Part shown: positions 18,872-26,722 of the stretch, piece by piece | Numbering within the stretch: the first letter of the stretch is position 1 | Layout of the letters: every line of letters begins with the position of its first letter | Origin: Nocardia altamirensis NBRC 108246 | GTDB taxonomy: Bacteria; Actinomycetota; Actinomycetes; Mycobacteriales; Mycobacteriaceae | DNA length: 64,000 bases | Assembly (NCBI RefSeq): GCF_001612685.1 | Contig: NZ_BDAY01000051.1 | Span: 29,144-93,143, forward strand | Reading direction: 5' to 3' | The notes under the pieces: generated by a model | The model's database searches: none | What the model was told of the DNA's origin: nothing | The model's input: the letters and a program-made list of their open reading frames with translations, nothing else | Translations under genes and position numbers: made by a program

Positions 18872-20617
18872 ATGTCAGTGACCGGTGCGCTGTCCAGAAA
18901 CGACGCGACAGGGAGCGCCGCACTTGCCGCGTCGACCCTCTGCGAGGCATTCCAGATCACCGCCGCCGAGCGGCCGACACAGGTCGCCCTGCGCACGCCC
19001 GGCGACGAGGTGACGATCACCTGGTCCGGCTACGCCACCCGGGTACGCCGGATCGCCGCCGGACTCGCCGCCCTCGGCGTGCGCCGCGGCGACACGGTCG
19101 GGCTGATGCTGGTGAATCGCCCTGAGTTCCATCTGGTCGATACGGCCGCGCTGCACTTGGGTGCGACGCCCTTCTCCCTCTACAACAGCTCCGCGCCGCA
19201 GCAGATCGCGCAGCTCTTTGCCAATGCGGGCAACCGCATCGTGGTGACCGAGGCCCAGTTCCTGCCGAAAGTCCGTGCGGCGCTGGCAGGCTCGGCAGTC
19301 ACCGAGGTCATCGTGGTCGACGGCGGCACCGATGCCCGCACGCTGGACCAGCTGGAAGCCTTGGGGGACAACGACTTCGACTTCGAGGCCAGCTGGCGCG
19401 CGGTGCGGCCCACGGACCTGGCCACGCTCATCTACACCTCGGGCACCACGGGCCCGCCCAAGGGTGTCGAGCTCACCCACGCGAACCTGCTCGCTGAAGT
19501 AGCCGCAGTACAGGACCGGGCCCCGATGTCCGCGGGCGGCAGCACCGTCTCCTACCTGCCGACGGCCCATCTCGCGGATCGCTGGATCGCGCACTATCAC
19601 GCCTCGATCGCGTTCGGCTGCACCGTCACCTGCGTCGCCGACCTGTCCACCGTGGTCGCGCACTTACCGGAGGCACGGCCCACCGTCTGGGGTGGGGTGC
19701 CGCGCGTCTTCGAAAAGATCAGGGCGGCACTGGAAGCGGCAGGATGCGTCGATCCCGCTGCCATGACCGACGCAAGCCGCGCCGCGATCGTGGCCGGGCT
19801 CGGCCTCGATCGGTGCCAGTACCTGGTGATAGGTGGTGCGCCGGTGCAGCCAGAGTTGGTGGCCTACTTCGGTGCGCTCGGTCTGCCGCTCAGTGAGGTG
19901 CTCGGCATGTCGGAGACCTCCTGTCTGGTCACGATGAATCCGCCCGATGCCGGCAAGATCGGCAGCTGCGGGCAGCTGCTGCGCGGCATGGAGGGCATGC
20001 TAGCCGACGACGGCGAGCTGCTGCTGCGCGGGCCGTTGATCATGGCGGGATATCGCGGTGAGCCCGAACGCACCCGCGAGGTCATCGACGCCGAAGGCTG
20101 GTTCCACACCGGGGATCTCGCGGACATCGACGCCGACGGATATGTCAGCATCATCGGCAGGAAGAAGGAGTTGATCATCAACTCCGCCGGAAAGAACATG
20201 TCGCCGGTCGCGATCGAATCCGCCATCAAGGCGGGACATCCGCTGATCGGCCACATTGTGGCTGTCGGCGACAACCGGCCGTACAACGTCGCACTCATCG
20301 TGCTCGACCCGGACGCGTCCGCCGCTTTCGCCGAACGCAACGAGTTCGCCGACCGCAGCACGGCGGCGCTCGCTGCCGACCCTGCGGTGCACGAGGTCAT
20401 CTCGAAGGCCGTGGCGGCGGGCAACTCTCGACTGTCCCGCGTCGAGCAGATCAAACGATTCGCCATCCTCGCCGCCGACTGGCAGGCCGACTCCGACGAG
20501 CTGACGGCGACCATGAAGCTCAAGCGCAAGCCCATCGCCGACAAGTACGCCGACACGATAGCGCGGCTGTACGATCCGGAACTGGTCAAGCAGACGACCA
20601 CGGAAGGCACGGCCTGA
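18872..20617 (+). CDS. Long-chain fatty-acid--CoA ligase (FadD-type acyl-activating enzyme)
   Basis: 581 residues from ATG 18872 (MSVTGALS), chosen over an in-frame ATG at 18821 because family homology starts after it. AMP-binding signature YTSGTTGPPKG, adenylate motif GMSETS, the HTGD core (GWFHTGDLADID), and IIGRKKELIINSAGKNMSPVAIE with the hinge and C-terminal region (MKLKRKPIADKYADTI) are present. It activates a carboxylic acid to its acyl-CoA through an acyl-AMP. It resembles FadD11/FadD15-like enzymes that keep the full C-terminal domain. The next gene begins 4 nt after the stop, so the two form an operon. Confidence 0.92.
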   Translation: MSVTGALSRNDATGSAALAASTLCEAFQITAAERPTQVALRTPGDEVTITWSGYATRVRRIAAGLAALGVRRGDTVGLMLVNRPEFHLVDTAALHLGATPFSLYNSSAPQQIAQLFANAGNRIVVTEAQFLPKVRAALAGSAVTEVIVVDGGTDARTLDQLEALGDNDFDFEASWRAVRPTDLATLIYTSGTTGPPKGVELTHANLLAEVAAVQDRAPMSAGGSTVSYLPTAHLADRWIAHYHASIAFGCTVTCVADLSTVVAHLPEARPTVWGGVPRVFEKIRAALEAAGCVDPAAMTDASRAAIVAGLGLDRCQYLVIGGAPVQPELVAYFGALGLPLSEVLGMSETSCLVTMNPPDAGKIGSCGQLLRGMEGMLADDGELLLRGPLIMAGYRGEPERTREVIDAEGWFHTGDLADIDADGYVSIIGRKKELIINSAGKNMSPVAIESAIKAGHPLIGHIVAVGDNRPYNVALIVLDPDASAAFAERNEFADRSTAALAADPAVHEVISKAVAAGNSRLSRVEQIKRFAILAADWQADSDELTATMKLKRKPIADKYADTIARLYDPELVKQTTTEGTA

Positions 20618-20621
20618 CACC

Positions 20622-21521
20622 ATGATCGCACTCACCGAGCTGGCGCTGCCGCTCATCGTCGCGCCGATGACGAAGGTCTCCGGCCCCGAGCTGACCATCG
20701 CCGCCTGCCGCAGCGGAGTGATCGGCTCCTTCCCGACGCACAATGCGCACAGCACCGAGGAACTCGGCGAGTGGTTGACCCGGATCGCCGCCGCCGATCT
20801 GCGTATCCCCTTCGCCGCCAACGTGATCGCGCACCGCAGCAACGACCGCAGAGACGAGGATGTGGCCTGCCTGGTCGAGCACGGCGTCGAACTGGTGATC
20901 GCCAGCGTCGGCGCGCCAGGCCCGATCGTCGAGCCGCTACATCGCGCCGGATGCCAGGTCTATGCCGACGTCGCCAGCCTGCGGCACCTGGATCGGGCGC
21001 TGGAATCCGGCGTTGACGGCCTCGTCCTGCTCACCGCGGGCGCGGGCGGACAGACCGGGTGGGCCAATCCGTTCTCGTTCGTGCGGGCGGTGCGTGCGCG
21101 GTTCGACGGGCCGATCGTGCTGGCGGGCGGCATCAGCGACGGTGCGGCACTCTGGGCGGCCAGGGTCCTCGGCGCCGACCTCGGCTACATGGGCACGAAA
21201 TTCATCGCGACCACCGAGAGCCTGGCCGGTGACGAATACCGCAGTGCCCTGGTCGATTCCACAATGGACGACGTCACCACGTCGGCAAAGCTGACCGGCC
21301 TGCCCACCAATGTGCTGCGCTCCTGGCTGGATTCGGTCGACGGCGACCAGGCGACCAGCGGGTTCGATCAGCAACGACTTCTCGATCCGCGCGATGCGTG
21401 GAGCGCGGGTCACAGCGTGTCCGGCGTCACCGAAATCCGTTCTGCCACCGACCTCATCGCGCAGACGCGCCAGGAGTACGAGCTGGCACGCAAGCAGACC
21501 ATCGCCGCCGCGACCGACTGA
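20622..21521 (+). CDS. Nitronate monooxygenase (2-nitropropane dioxygenase family)
   Basis: 299 residues, an FMN-binding TIM barrel. It opens with LPLIVAPMTKVSGPELTIAACRSGVIGSFP, has the FMN phosphate region VLAGGISDGAALWAARVLGADLGYMGTKFIATTES, and GVDGLVLLTAGAGGQTGW. The family oxidises alkyl nitronates such as propionate-3-nitronate; many actinobacterial members have untested substrates and occur next to fadD genes. It starts 4 nt after the ligase stop. Convergent with the DUF5994 gene 21 nt away. Confidence 0.92.
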   Translation: MIALTELALPLIVAPMTKVSGPELTIAACRSGVIGSFPTHNAHSTEELGEWLTRIAAADLRIPFAANVIAHRSNDRRDEDVACLVEHGVELVIASVGAPGPIVEPLHRAGCQVYADVASLRHLDRALESGVDGLVLLTAGAGGQTGWANPFSFVRAVRARFDGPIVLAGGISDGAALWAARVLGADLGYMGTKFIATTESLAGDEYRSALVDSTMDDVTTSAKLTGLPTNVLRSWLDSVDGDQATSGFDQQRLLDPRDAWSAGHSVSGVTEIRSATDLIAQTRQEYELARKQTIAAATD

Positions 21522-21542
21522 TCCGCGCCGTCGGTCAGGGGT

Positions 21543-21980
21543 TCAAGTGATGGCCGAATCGGCGGGATCCGGGAGCTCGACCGCGGCCATCAGGGCCGTG
21601 TGCGCGGTGGCGGCATCAGTGGTCGACGAGATCACTTGGAGCACGATCATTTCTCCGGCGCCGCCGTGGACGTACATCGTGTTGCCGAGTTCGAAGGGGT
21701 AGGCATCGAGTTGGACCGCGTGGTCGTTCACGGTGATCTGCCTGGGGGCCGGCGGCCAGCTCGCCTGGTCGTAGACGACGCGTGACACGAGCCCGAGTCG
21801 AACCGCCAAAACCGCCAGTAGGTCCGGCAATTCGGCACTGAGATCGTCGGATCGGGGCCACCAGGCGCCGTCGATGTACGCGTCCGGCCTGCCCTTCGGG
21901 CGCAGCCGCAGCCGCGGCGTGTACTCGGGCCGGACGCGATGACGCGTGGCATGCCGGTGGTACAACCGCATCGGTGTCAT
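21543..21980 (-). CDS. DUF5994 family protein (copy 1)
   Basis: 145 residues with the DUF5994 pattern: YIDGAWWPRSDDLSAELPDLLAVLAVRLG, VVYDQASWPPAPRQITVNDHAVQLD, and MIVLQVISSTTDAATAHTALMAA. The function is unknown; no catalytic motif or membrane segment is visible. It ends VELPDPADSAIT, whose DNA recurs as a remnant at 28790-28829. Transcription probably starts from a TTGACA/TGTACT promoter at 22041-22069 that abuts a GTAG-NN-CTAC dyad shared with four other promoters in this cluster. It is divergent from TetR copy 1, so regulation by that TetR or its twin is likely. Confidence 0.85.
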   Translation of the reverse strand: MTPMRLYHRHATRHRVRPEYTPRLRLRPKGRPDAYIDGAWWPRSDDLSAELPDLLAVLAVRLGLVSRVVYDQASWPPAPRQITVNDHAVQLDAYPFELGNTMYVHGGAGEMIVLQVISSTTDAATAHTALMAAVELPDPADSAIT

Positions 21981-22040
21981 GGTGATGCTCCTGCCCTCGA
22001 CCGCCGAGCCGAGTGCCCAGCCGCGCGGTGCGTTCTTCTC

Positions 22041-22083
22041 AGTACACGCGTGCGCGACGAGGGTGTCAACACTGTAGGTCTAC
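22041..22083 (-). promoter_or_regulatory. Promoter and dyad of DUF5994 copy 1 (site A)
   Basis: Read on the minus strand: GTAGACCTACAGTGTTGACA (22083 to 22064), then 17 nt, then TGTACT (22046 to 22041). TTGACA is a perfect -35 box. The GTAG-NN-CTAC dyad touches it. A further CACTGTA...TACAGTG inverted repeat (22070-22100) spans the start region of the divergent TetR. Confidence 0.7.
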
Positions 22084-22128
22084 TGACGCGTAGTACAGTG
22101 AACAACTTCCACTGAAGGAGGCACCCGT

Positions 22129-22860
22129 ATGGCCGACAAGCCGACCAGCCGCACCCGATCCGGCGTCACCGACGCCGGCGATGGGAAGGGTGATGGCCCG
22201 ATTACGCGAGCGGCGGTGCTGGCGGCGGCACTGCAGATCGTCGATCGGAACGGGGTCGACGGGCTGTCGATGCGGCGACTGGCCGAGGCAGTGCGGCGGG
22301 ATCCGATGGTGATCTACCGGCATGTGCCGAACAAAGCCGCGGTGCTGGACGGCGTGGCCGAGGTCGTCTTCGCGCAGTTGTCGGTGGATGCCACGGATTC
22401 GGATTGGATGTCCCAGTTACGTTCGGTGGCAAGAGATTTCCGGGAGCTCGCGCTGGCACATCCCCGCGTGGTGCCGTTGCTGGTGACCCGGCCACTAGCG
22501 ACGCCGCTCGGCTTGCGCCCGAAAGCGGTGCTGCAGCCGCTCGAGGACATCCTGGCCCTGCTGACGCACGCCGGATTCTCCGGACCCGATGCGCTGCATA
22601 TCTATCGGGCGCTGTTCGGGTTCCTGTACGGGCACGTGCTCAACGAGCTGCAGGAAATCGTCGAGAATCCCGAGGAAACCGACGATCTGCTGCGACTCGG
22701 CCTGTACCGGCTGCCCATCGGGGAGTTCCCGCTGCTGCGCGGACTCGCACCGACACTGGCGGCATACGACGGCGCGGCCGAACTCGAACGCGGCCTCGAC
22801 ATCCTGCTCACCGGCCTCGCGGCGAACCTGCCTCGCGATAACGGCGCAGATAAACACTGA
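22129..22860 (+). CDS. TetR-family regulator with TetR_C-type domain (copy 1)
   Basis: 243 residues behind a good ribosome-binding site (GAAGGAGG). The HTH region is RAAVLAAALQIVDRNGVDGLSMRRLAEAVRRDPMVIYRHVPNKAAVLDG; the C-terminal domain resembles that of TetR proper. It is strikingly similar along its whole length to the second TetR at 26723 (shared phrases DALHIYRALFGFLYGHVL, ELQEIVE, LLRLGLYRLP.GEFPLLR, ELERGLDILLTGLA), roughly two thirds identical by eye. It is divergent from DUF5994 copy 1 across site A. Probably autoregulatory and a controller of the repeated dyads in this region. Confidence 0.92.
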   Translation: MADKPTSRTRSGVTDAGDGKGDGPITRAAVLAAALQIVDRNGVDGLSMRRLAEAVRRDPMVIYRHVPNKAAVLDGVAEVVFAQLSVDATDSDWMSQLRSVARDFRELALAHPRVVPLLVTRPLATPLGLRPKAVLQPLEDILALLTHAGFSGPDALHIYRALFGFLYGHVLNELQEIVENPEETDDLLRLGLYRLPIGEFPLLRGLAPTLAAYDGAAELERGLDILLTGLAANLPRDNGADKH

Positions 22861-22888
22861 GTCTACGCCGTAACACTACGTCGTAGAC
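22861..22888. promoter_or_regulatory. Inverted repeat GTCTACG...CGTAGAC after TetR copy 1
   Basis: Arms GTCTACG (22861-22867) and CGTAGAC (22882-22888) are perfect and 14 nt apart, beginning directly after the TetR stop codon. The arms resemble the CTAC/GTAG halves of the neighbouring operators, so this may be a regulatory site for the small ORF and desaturase downstream; a role as terminator stem is less likely because no T-rich tract follows. Confidence 0.4.
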
Positions 22889-22988
22889 ATACGCTGTCTT
22901 CACGCATAGGCTGAAGGCAACCGGTTCGCGTATTCGAAACAGGCTCTCCGCAGCCGACACCGCAGAATCGGGGACTGGAAGTCAAGCC

Positions 22989-23153
22989 ATGACCGGCAGG
23001 AACAAGCTCACGGACCGACTGCGCACGGCGCGGGTCCATCTCGACAAACACCTCGACACCGGGCAGCGCAGGCCCGCTGGCGCCGCACCGGCGCACGGGC
23101 GCAGTGCGCTGCAGCGCGCCGTAGACATGCTGCGGAACACGCTCCGGCGCTGA
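22989..23153 (+). CDS. Small basic protein upstream of the desaturase (54 aa)
   Basis: MTGRNKLTDRLRTARVHLDK begins a 54-residue, Arg/His-rich, probably helical protein with no recognised family. ATG 22989 is preceded by GGAAG at a suitable distance, and an operator-like dyad lies 100 nt upstream. It ends 79 nt before the desaturase gene on the same strand, so the two could be co-transcribed. Short length and no family assignment keep this tentative. Confidence 0.4.
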   Translation: MTGRNKLTDRLRTARVHLDKHLDTGQRRPAGAAPAHGRSALQRAVDMLRNTLRR

Positions 23154-23232
23154 ACCCGCACTCCGCCCCGGTGCACGCCGATTCTCCTCGGCTTGTCCAG
23201 ACAGCAGGCACCGGGAGGCGGGAGAGGAACAC

Positions 23233-24429
23233 ATGGCAATCACAGAAGTCGCCGTCTACGCGCATCTGAGCCCCGCCGATGTCGCATCGCTCGGGCGCGA
23301 TCTCGATGAGATCCGCCGTGATATCGAGGCGCGTCGCGGGGCCAGAGATGCGCGATATATCCGGCGCACCATCACCTTTCAACGCATTCTCGACGCCGCG
23401 TCCCGGCTGACGATCGCCGTCAGCCGGGGCAAGCTCGGCTGGCTGCTCGGCACCGCGGGCTTGGCGACGGCGAAGAGCATCGAGAACATGGAGATCGGCC
23501 ACAATGTCGGCCACGGCCAATGGGATTGGCTCAACGATCCCGAAATCCGTTCCAACACTTGGGAATGGGACATGGCTGGGCTGTCGTCGCAGTGGCGATA
23601 TTCCCACAACTTCCGCCATCACGTCTATACGAACGTGCTCGGCATGGACGAGGACATCGGCTTCGGCGTCATGCGGGTGACCCGAGACCAGCCGTGGCGA
23701 CCGCGCTTCCTGCTGCAACCGCTGCAAAACCTCTTGCTGGCAGCCACTTTCGAATGGGGCATCGCCCTGCACGATTTGTACTCCGAGCAGGAGCGGGTGG
23801 CGACCCCCGCCGCGCGGGCCGCCGAGACGAAGGCCTTGATCCAGAAGATCGCCAGGCAGACCGGCAAGGACTACGTCCTCCTCCCGAGCCTGAGCGGACG
23901 GCGATGGCGACGCACCCTTGCCGCGAATCTGACGGCCAATATCGCACGCAACCTCTGGGCCTACGTGGTGATCTTCTGTGGCCATTTCCCCGACGGCGCA
24001 GAGAAGTTCACGCCTGCGGCGCTGGCGGACGAAACCAAGGCGGACTGGTATCTACGACAGATGCTCGGCACCGCGAATTTCGACGCAGGCCCGGTGCTTG
24101 CCTTCCTCAGCGGCAATCTCTGTTACCAGATCGAGCATCACCTGTTCCCCGACCTGCCGAGCAACCGCTATGCCGAAATCGCCGTGCGGGTCAGGGCACT
24201 GTGCGCCGAGTACGACATCCCCTACACCACCGGCCCGCTGCTGCACCAATACCTGCAGACCTTGCGCATCATCAACAAACTCGCCATGCCCGACAGCTTC
24301 CTGAGCGACGCACCCGAAGCAGCGCCGGAGCAAGATCGCCACGGCCGCAACGGATTCACCACCGGAACCGACATCAGGCGCGGACGGGGCCATGCGACGC
24401 TGCGCACGGCAGCCGCCCTGCACCATTAG
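23233..24429 (+). CDS. desA3: DesA3-like membrane fatty-acid desaturase
   Basis: 398 residues beginning MAITEVAVYAHL, nearly the start of M. tuberculosis DesA3 (Rv3229c), the stearoyl-CoA delta-9 desaturase. The three histidine boxes are present: H90-NVG-H94 (GHNVGHGQWDW), HNFRHH (125-130) and QIEHHLFPDLPSNR. Also shared are ENMEIGHN, WEWDMAG and VIFCGHFPDGAEKFT. The enzyme uses a di-iron centre, O2 and electrons from a reductase (Rv3230c in mycobacteria). No such reductase lies next to it; the KshB-like reductase 16 kb away is one option. The last ~40 residues are poorly conserved. RBS GGAGAGG precedes the ATG. Confidence 0.93.
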   Translation: MAITEVAVYAHLSPADVASLGRDLDEIRRDIEARRGARDARYIRRTITFQRILDAASRLTIAVSRGKLGWLLGTAGLATAKSIENMEIGHNVGHGQWDWLNDPEIRSNTWEWDMAGLSSQWRYSHNFRHHVYTNVLGMDEDIGFGVMRVTRDQPWRPRFLLQPLQNLLLAATFEWGIALHDLYSEQERVATPAARAAETKALIQKIARQTGKDYVLLPSLSGRRWRRTLAANLTANIARNLWAYVVIFCGHFPDGAEKFTPAALADETKADWYLRQMLGTANFDAGPVLAFLSGNLCYQIEHHLFPDLPSNRYAEIAVRVRALCAEYDIPYTTGPLLHQYLQTLRIINKLAMPDSFLSDAPEAAPEQDRHGRNGFTTGTDIRRGRGHATLRTAAALHH

Positions 24430-24492
24430 CCGACACGGCACCGAATCCCGGAATGCAATTACTGACCGGGTTGCAGCACGTCGACGTGGCAG

Positions 24493-25374
24493 TCACCGAC
24501 CCTCGGGTAATGTCTGCTCGCGCAACATGTTCAGCGCTCGCGTCAAGGCACTGGCGACCTGCGTCGGCGAGACGCCGAAGAGTTCGGCGATGGCGAGCTG
24601 GCGCGGGAACTGGGCGAACCGCATGATCAGTACCTGGCGTTCCCGGTCGGCGAGCGCGCTGATCAAGGGCCGCGCGGTCAGCAGATCCTCGACGAGACGG
24701 TAGTCCGATTCCGCTGCGTCGAGGCAGCCCGGTGCGCAGTAATCGGCTTCCGTGCTGCGTTCCCCGAGCGAGGAGCCGCGGAATGCGTTGCGGGCGACCA
24801 GCGCCTGCGTGACATCGACGCGGTCGACGCCGAGTTCGTCGGCGATTTCCGTGACGGTGGGCAGGTGGCCGAGGCGCCGGCACAGCACATCGACGACGGG
24901 GTCGATCGTTTGCCGGATGTGCTCGCGCCGCTGCGACATCCACACCGACCAGGTGACGCCCCGGAAGCGCAGGCGAATCTCGCCCATGATCGTTGGCACC
25001 GCGAAGGCCAGGAACGGTGCGCCGCAGTCCGGTTCGAATCGATCGACGGCAAGCACCGCCCCGACCCGAGCACAGTGTTGGACGTCGTCGACGTTCTCCG
25101 CAGGGGCGGTGAACCAGCAAGCAAGGTGTTCGGCCAGCGGCAGGCATCGCTCGATCAGGTCATCCCGCAAGGCTTTTCGCCGGCGATCAGTGGGCGCCAA
25201 CGCGGCGAGCTCGGCGAACAACGGCTCGAGATTGTCGTAGCTGTCAGCGCGAAGGCGACTACTCGGCGTCCTCGCGACGGTCGATACCGAGTGATTGCTC
25301 ATGGGTTCTGCCTCGAATCCGGCTGAGTCGGTGGCGGATACCCGAGCATCGACGGTGGCGAACAGGGTCGGCAT
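24493..25374 (-). CDS. SigF/SigB-type alternative sigma factor
   Basis: 293 residues from ATG 25374 (MPTLFATVDA, preceded by GAAGG). An upstream in-frame ATG at 25431 is rejected because it sits on the -35 box TTGACA; ATG 25302 (MSNHSV) is also possible. Region 2 reads DDVQHCARVGAVLAVDRFEPDCGAPFLAFAVPTIMGEIRLRFRGVTW, the SigF/SigB-type phrase; region 3 is LGHLPTVTEIADELGVDRVDV; region 4 is LADRERQVLIMRFAQFPRQLAIAELFGVSPTQVASALTRAL. Region 2.4-3.0 is diverged (WSVWMSQRREHIRQT), so promoter preference may be unusual. No anti-sigma factor gene is adjacent. The promoter carries the shared dyad (site B). Confidence 0.88.
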   Translation of the reverse strand: MPTLFATVDARVSATDSAGFEAEPMSNHSVSTVARTPSSRLRADSYDNLEPLFAELAALAPTDRRRKALRDDLIERCLPLAEHLACWFTAPAENVDDVQHCARVGAVLAVDRFEPDCGAPFLAFAVPTIMGEIRLRFRGVTWSVWMSQRREHIRQTIDPVVDVLCRRLGHLPTVTEIADELGVDRVDVTQALVARNAFRGSSLGERSTEADYCAPGCLDAAESDYRLVEDLLTARPLISALADRERQVLIMRFAQFPRQLAIAELFGVSPTQVASALTRALNMLREQTLPEGR

Positions 25375-25407
25375 CGAAACCTTCGCGCGGATCTGCTGAC
25401 TCTCTCC

Positions 25408-25453
25408 AGTAGACACCTCGGGAAAGATCATGTCAACAGTGTAGGTCTACACT
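25408..25453 (-). promoter_or_regulatory. Promoter and operator of the sigma-factor gene (site B)
   Basis: Minus strand: dyad AGTGTAGACCTACACT (25453 to 25438; 7-nt perfect arms around 2 nt), TTGACA (25436 to 25431), 17 nt, TCTACT (25413 to 25408). The predicted transcription start near 25401 gives a 5' leader of about 27 nt to ATG 25374. This is the most symmetric copy of the shared operator. Confidence 0.72.
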
Positions 25454-25580
25454 ATGAACCTACAGGGTTTCAGCAGCTCGACCTGCGTGCATAGAGATCG
25501 GATATGACCTGTTCAGCCCAGGCCAGGAAACCCCAACGTCGTCGACATATGGCACCAGCCAACCGCGAAACCAGACTCCC

Positions 25581-26291
25581 GTGACCCCCTTGATCCACCC
25601 CGCCGACTCGGCGACGTCCCGATCGGATGCCCCCGGTCGACCACATCTTCTTCGCCATGCCGCCGCCGGGCTCGCGTGGACGCTGATATTCGCCTATCTG
25701 CTCGCCGAACTCGTCACTGCGACCGCCTGGCCGACCGCGTACAGCTTCCGCCACGACACGATCAGCGATCTGGGGGTCACCACCTGCACCCCGAATATGT
25801 GTTCGCCGCTGCATGTGGTCATGAACGCGGCGTTCGTCGCGCTCGGACTGATCACGATCGTCGGCGCGATCGGATTCCGGGACTACATTCCGCATGGACG
25901 ACGGCAATGGTCGATCGTCGCGCTCGCCGTCATCATCGGACTCAGCACGGCGGCAACGGCGGTGTTCCCGTCCAATGATGGTGCCGTCGTGCACTTTCTG
26001 GCAGTACTGCCCGCGTTCGTCTCGCGGCACATCGTGCTGATCCTGCTGGCGGTGTGGCTCTGGAAGCAGCGGCGACTCGTCGCGGTGTGGTCGGCACTCT
26101 GCGCGGCGACCGGAATCACCGGCGCGGTACTGCTTGCCATCGGCCTGCAGGTCGGCATCACCGAACGCCTCGTCTTCTACCCGCTACCGGCGTGGATGGC
26201 CGTGATCGGCGCGGCAAGTGCGCTGACACTCCTGCGAGCAGCGCTCATCCCGGTTCGGGCACCGCGGCTGTCGCGCAGGAACGTTCGATGA
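25581..26291 (+). CDS. DUF998 family integral membrane protein
   Basis: 236 residues from GTG 25581, about six hydrophobic helices. Diagnostic DUF998 features: YSFRHDTISDLGVTTC, CSPLHVVMNAAFVALG near helix 2, and AVVHFLAVLPAFVSRH. The function is unknown; members are sometimes related to lipid-modifying or rhodopsin-like folds, but nothing here decides that. No strong ribosome-binding site is visible before the GTG. Its 3' end overlaps the antisense HicB-like gene by 47 nt. Confidence 0.85.
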   Translation: MTPLIHPADSATSRSDAPGRPHLLRHAAAGLAWTLIFAYLLAELVTATAWPTAYSFRHDTISDLGVTTCTPNMCSPLHVVMNAAFVALGLITIVGAIGFRDYIPHGRRQWSIVALAVIIGLSTAATAVFPSNDGAVVHFLAVLPAFVSRHIVLILLAVWLWKQRRLVAVWSALCAATGITGAVLLAIGLQVGITERLVFYPLPAWMAVIGAASALTLLRAALIPVRAPRLSRRNVR

Positions 26292-26445
26292 GCTCCAGGA
26301 GTCCGTCCACCGCCGCCAGCGAGGAGCACGAATCGGCGAAGGTCAGGTCAGGAAGCTGCTCGGACCGGGCCACGAACGCGGTGTCGGCCTCCGACCAACG
26401 CACCTGGATAGCCGACAATCGGATCCACCGTCGCGTGTCCTGCAT
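26245..26445 (-). CDS. Small solo HicB-like protein (66 aa)
   Basis: Begins MQDTRRWIRLSAIQVRWSEA; the phrases TAFVARSEQLPDLTF and SSLAAVDGLLELIE follow the HicB antitoxin-like fold, in which a partial RNase-H-like domain carries aspects of substrate recognition without catalysis. No HicA toxin gene is adjacent, so it is probably a stand-alone member. ATG 26445 is preceded by GGGAGGTG at ideal spacing, and a perfect TTGACA-17-TCTACT promoter lies upstream at 26533-26561, giving strong support for a real gene. The 3' end overlaps the DUF998 gene on the other strand. Confidence 0.72.
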   Translation of the reverse strand: MQDTRRWIRLSAIQVRWSEADTAFVARSEQLPDLTFADSCSSLAAVDGLLELIERSCATAAVPEPG

Positions 26446-26532
26446 GACGTTGCCCACCTCCCTGTGGTCGAACACCGAATCGCCGGTGGGAGTACGCCAT
26501 GCGCCAGCGGCGATTTCGGTGTTGCCTTTCCC

Positions 26533-26575
26533 AGTAGACGACAGCTCGAATGTTATGTCAACGCTGTAGACCTAC
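26533..26575 (-). promoter_or_regulatory. Promoter and dyad of the HicB-like gene (site C1)
   Basis: Minus strand: GTAGGTCTACAGCGTTGACA (26575 to 26556), 17 nt, TCTACT (26538 to 26533). Back-to-back with site C2. Confidence 0.75.
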
Positions 26576-26590
26576 GTTTCGTTCTAAAAC

Positions 26591-26633
26591 GTAGCCCTAC
26601 AACGTTGACAGTCGATACCGTGCAGCGTCTACT
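26591..26633 (+). promoter_or_regulatory. Promoter and dyad of TetR copy 2 (site C2)
   Basis: Plus strand: GTAGCCCTACAACGTTGACA (26591-26610), 17 nt, TCTACT (26628-26633). With C1 it forms a mirror-image divergent promoter pair separated by 15 nt, so one regulator bound between could control both genes. Confidence 0.75.
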
Positions 26634-26722
26634 TGAGGTACGTCCACGCCTCAGTGGACACGAGAAGGGCCGCGACGAGGACCGATCGGCCAGTGTTCGG
26701 AATTCGGGTCGAGAGGTGCTGA

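Noticed and set aside
26245..26475. HicB-like gene as part of a HicAB toxin-antitoxin pair
   Set aside because: No HicA-like ORF is present on either side on the same strand.
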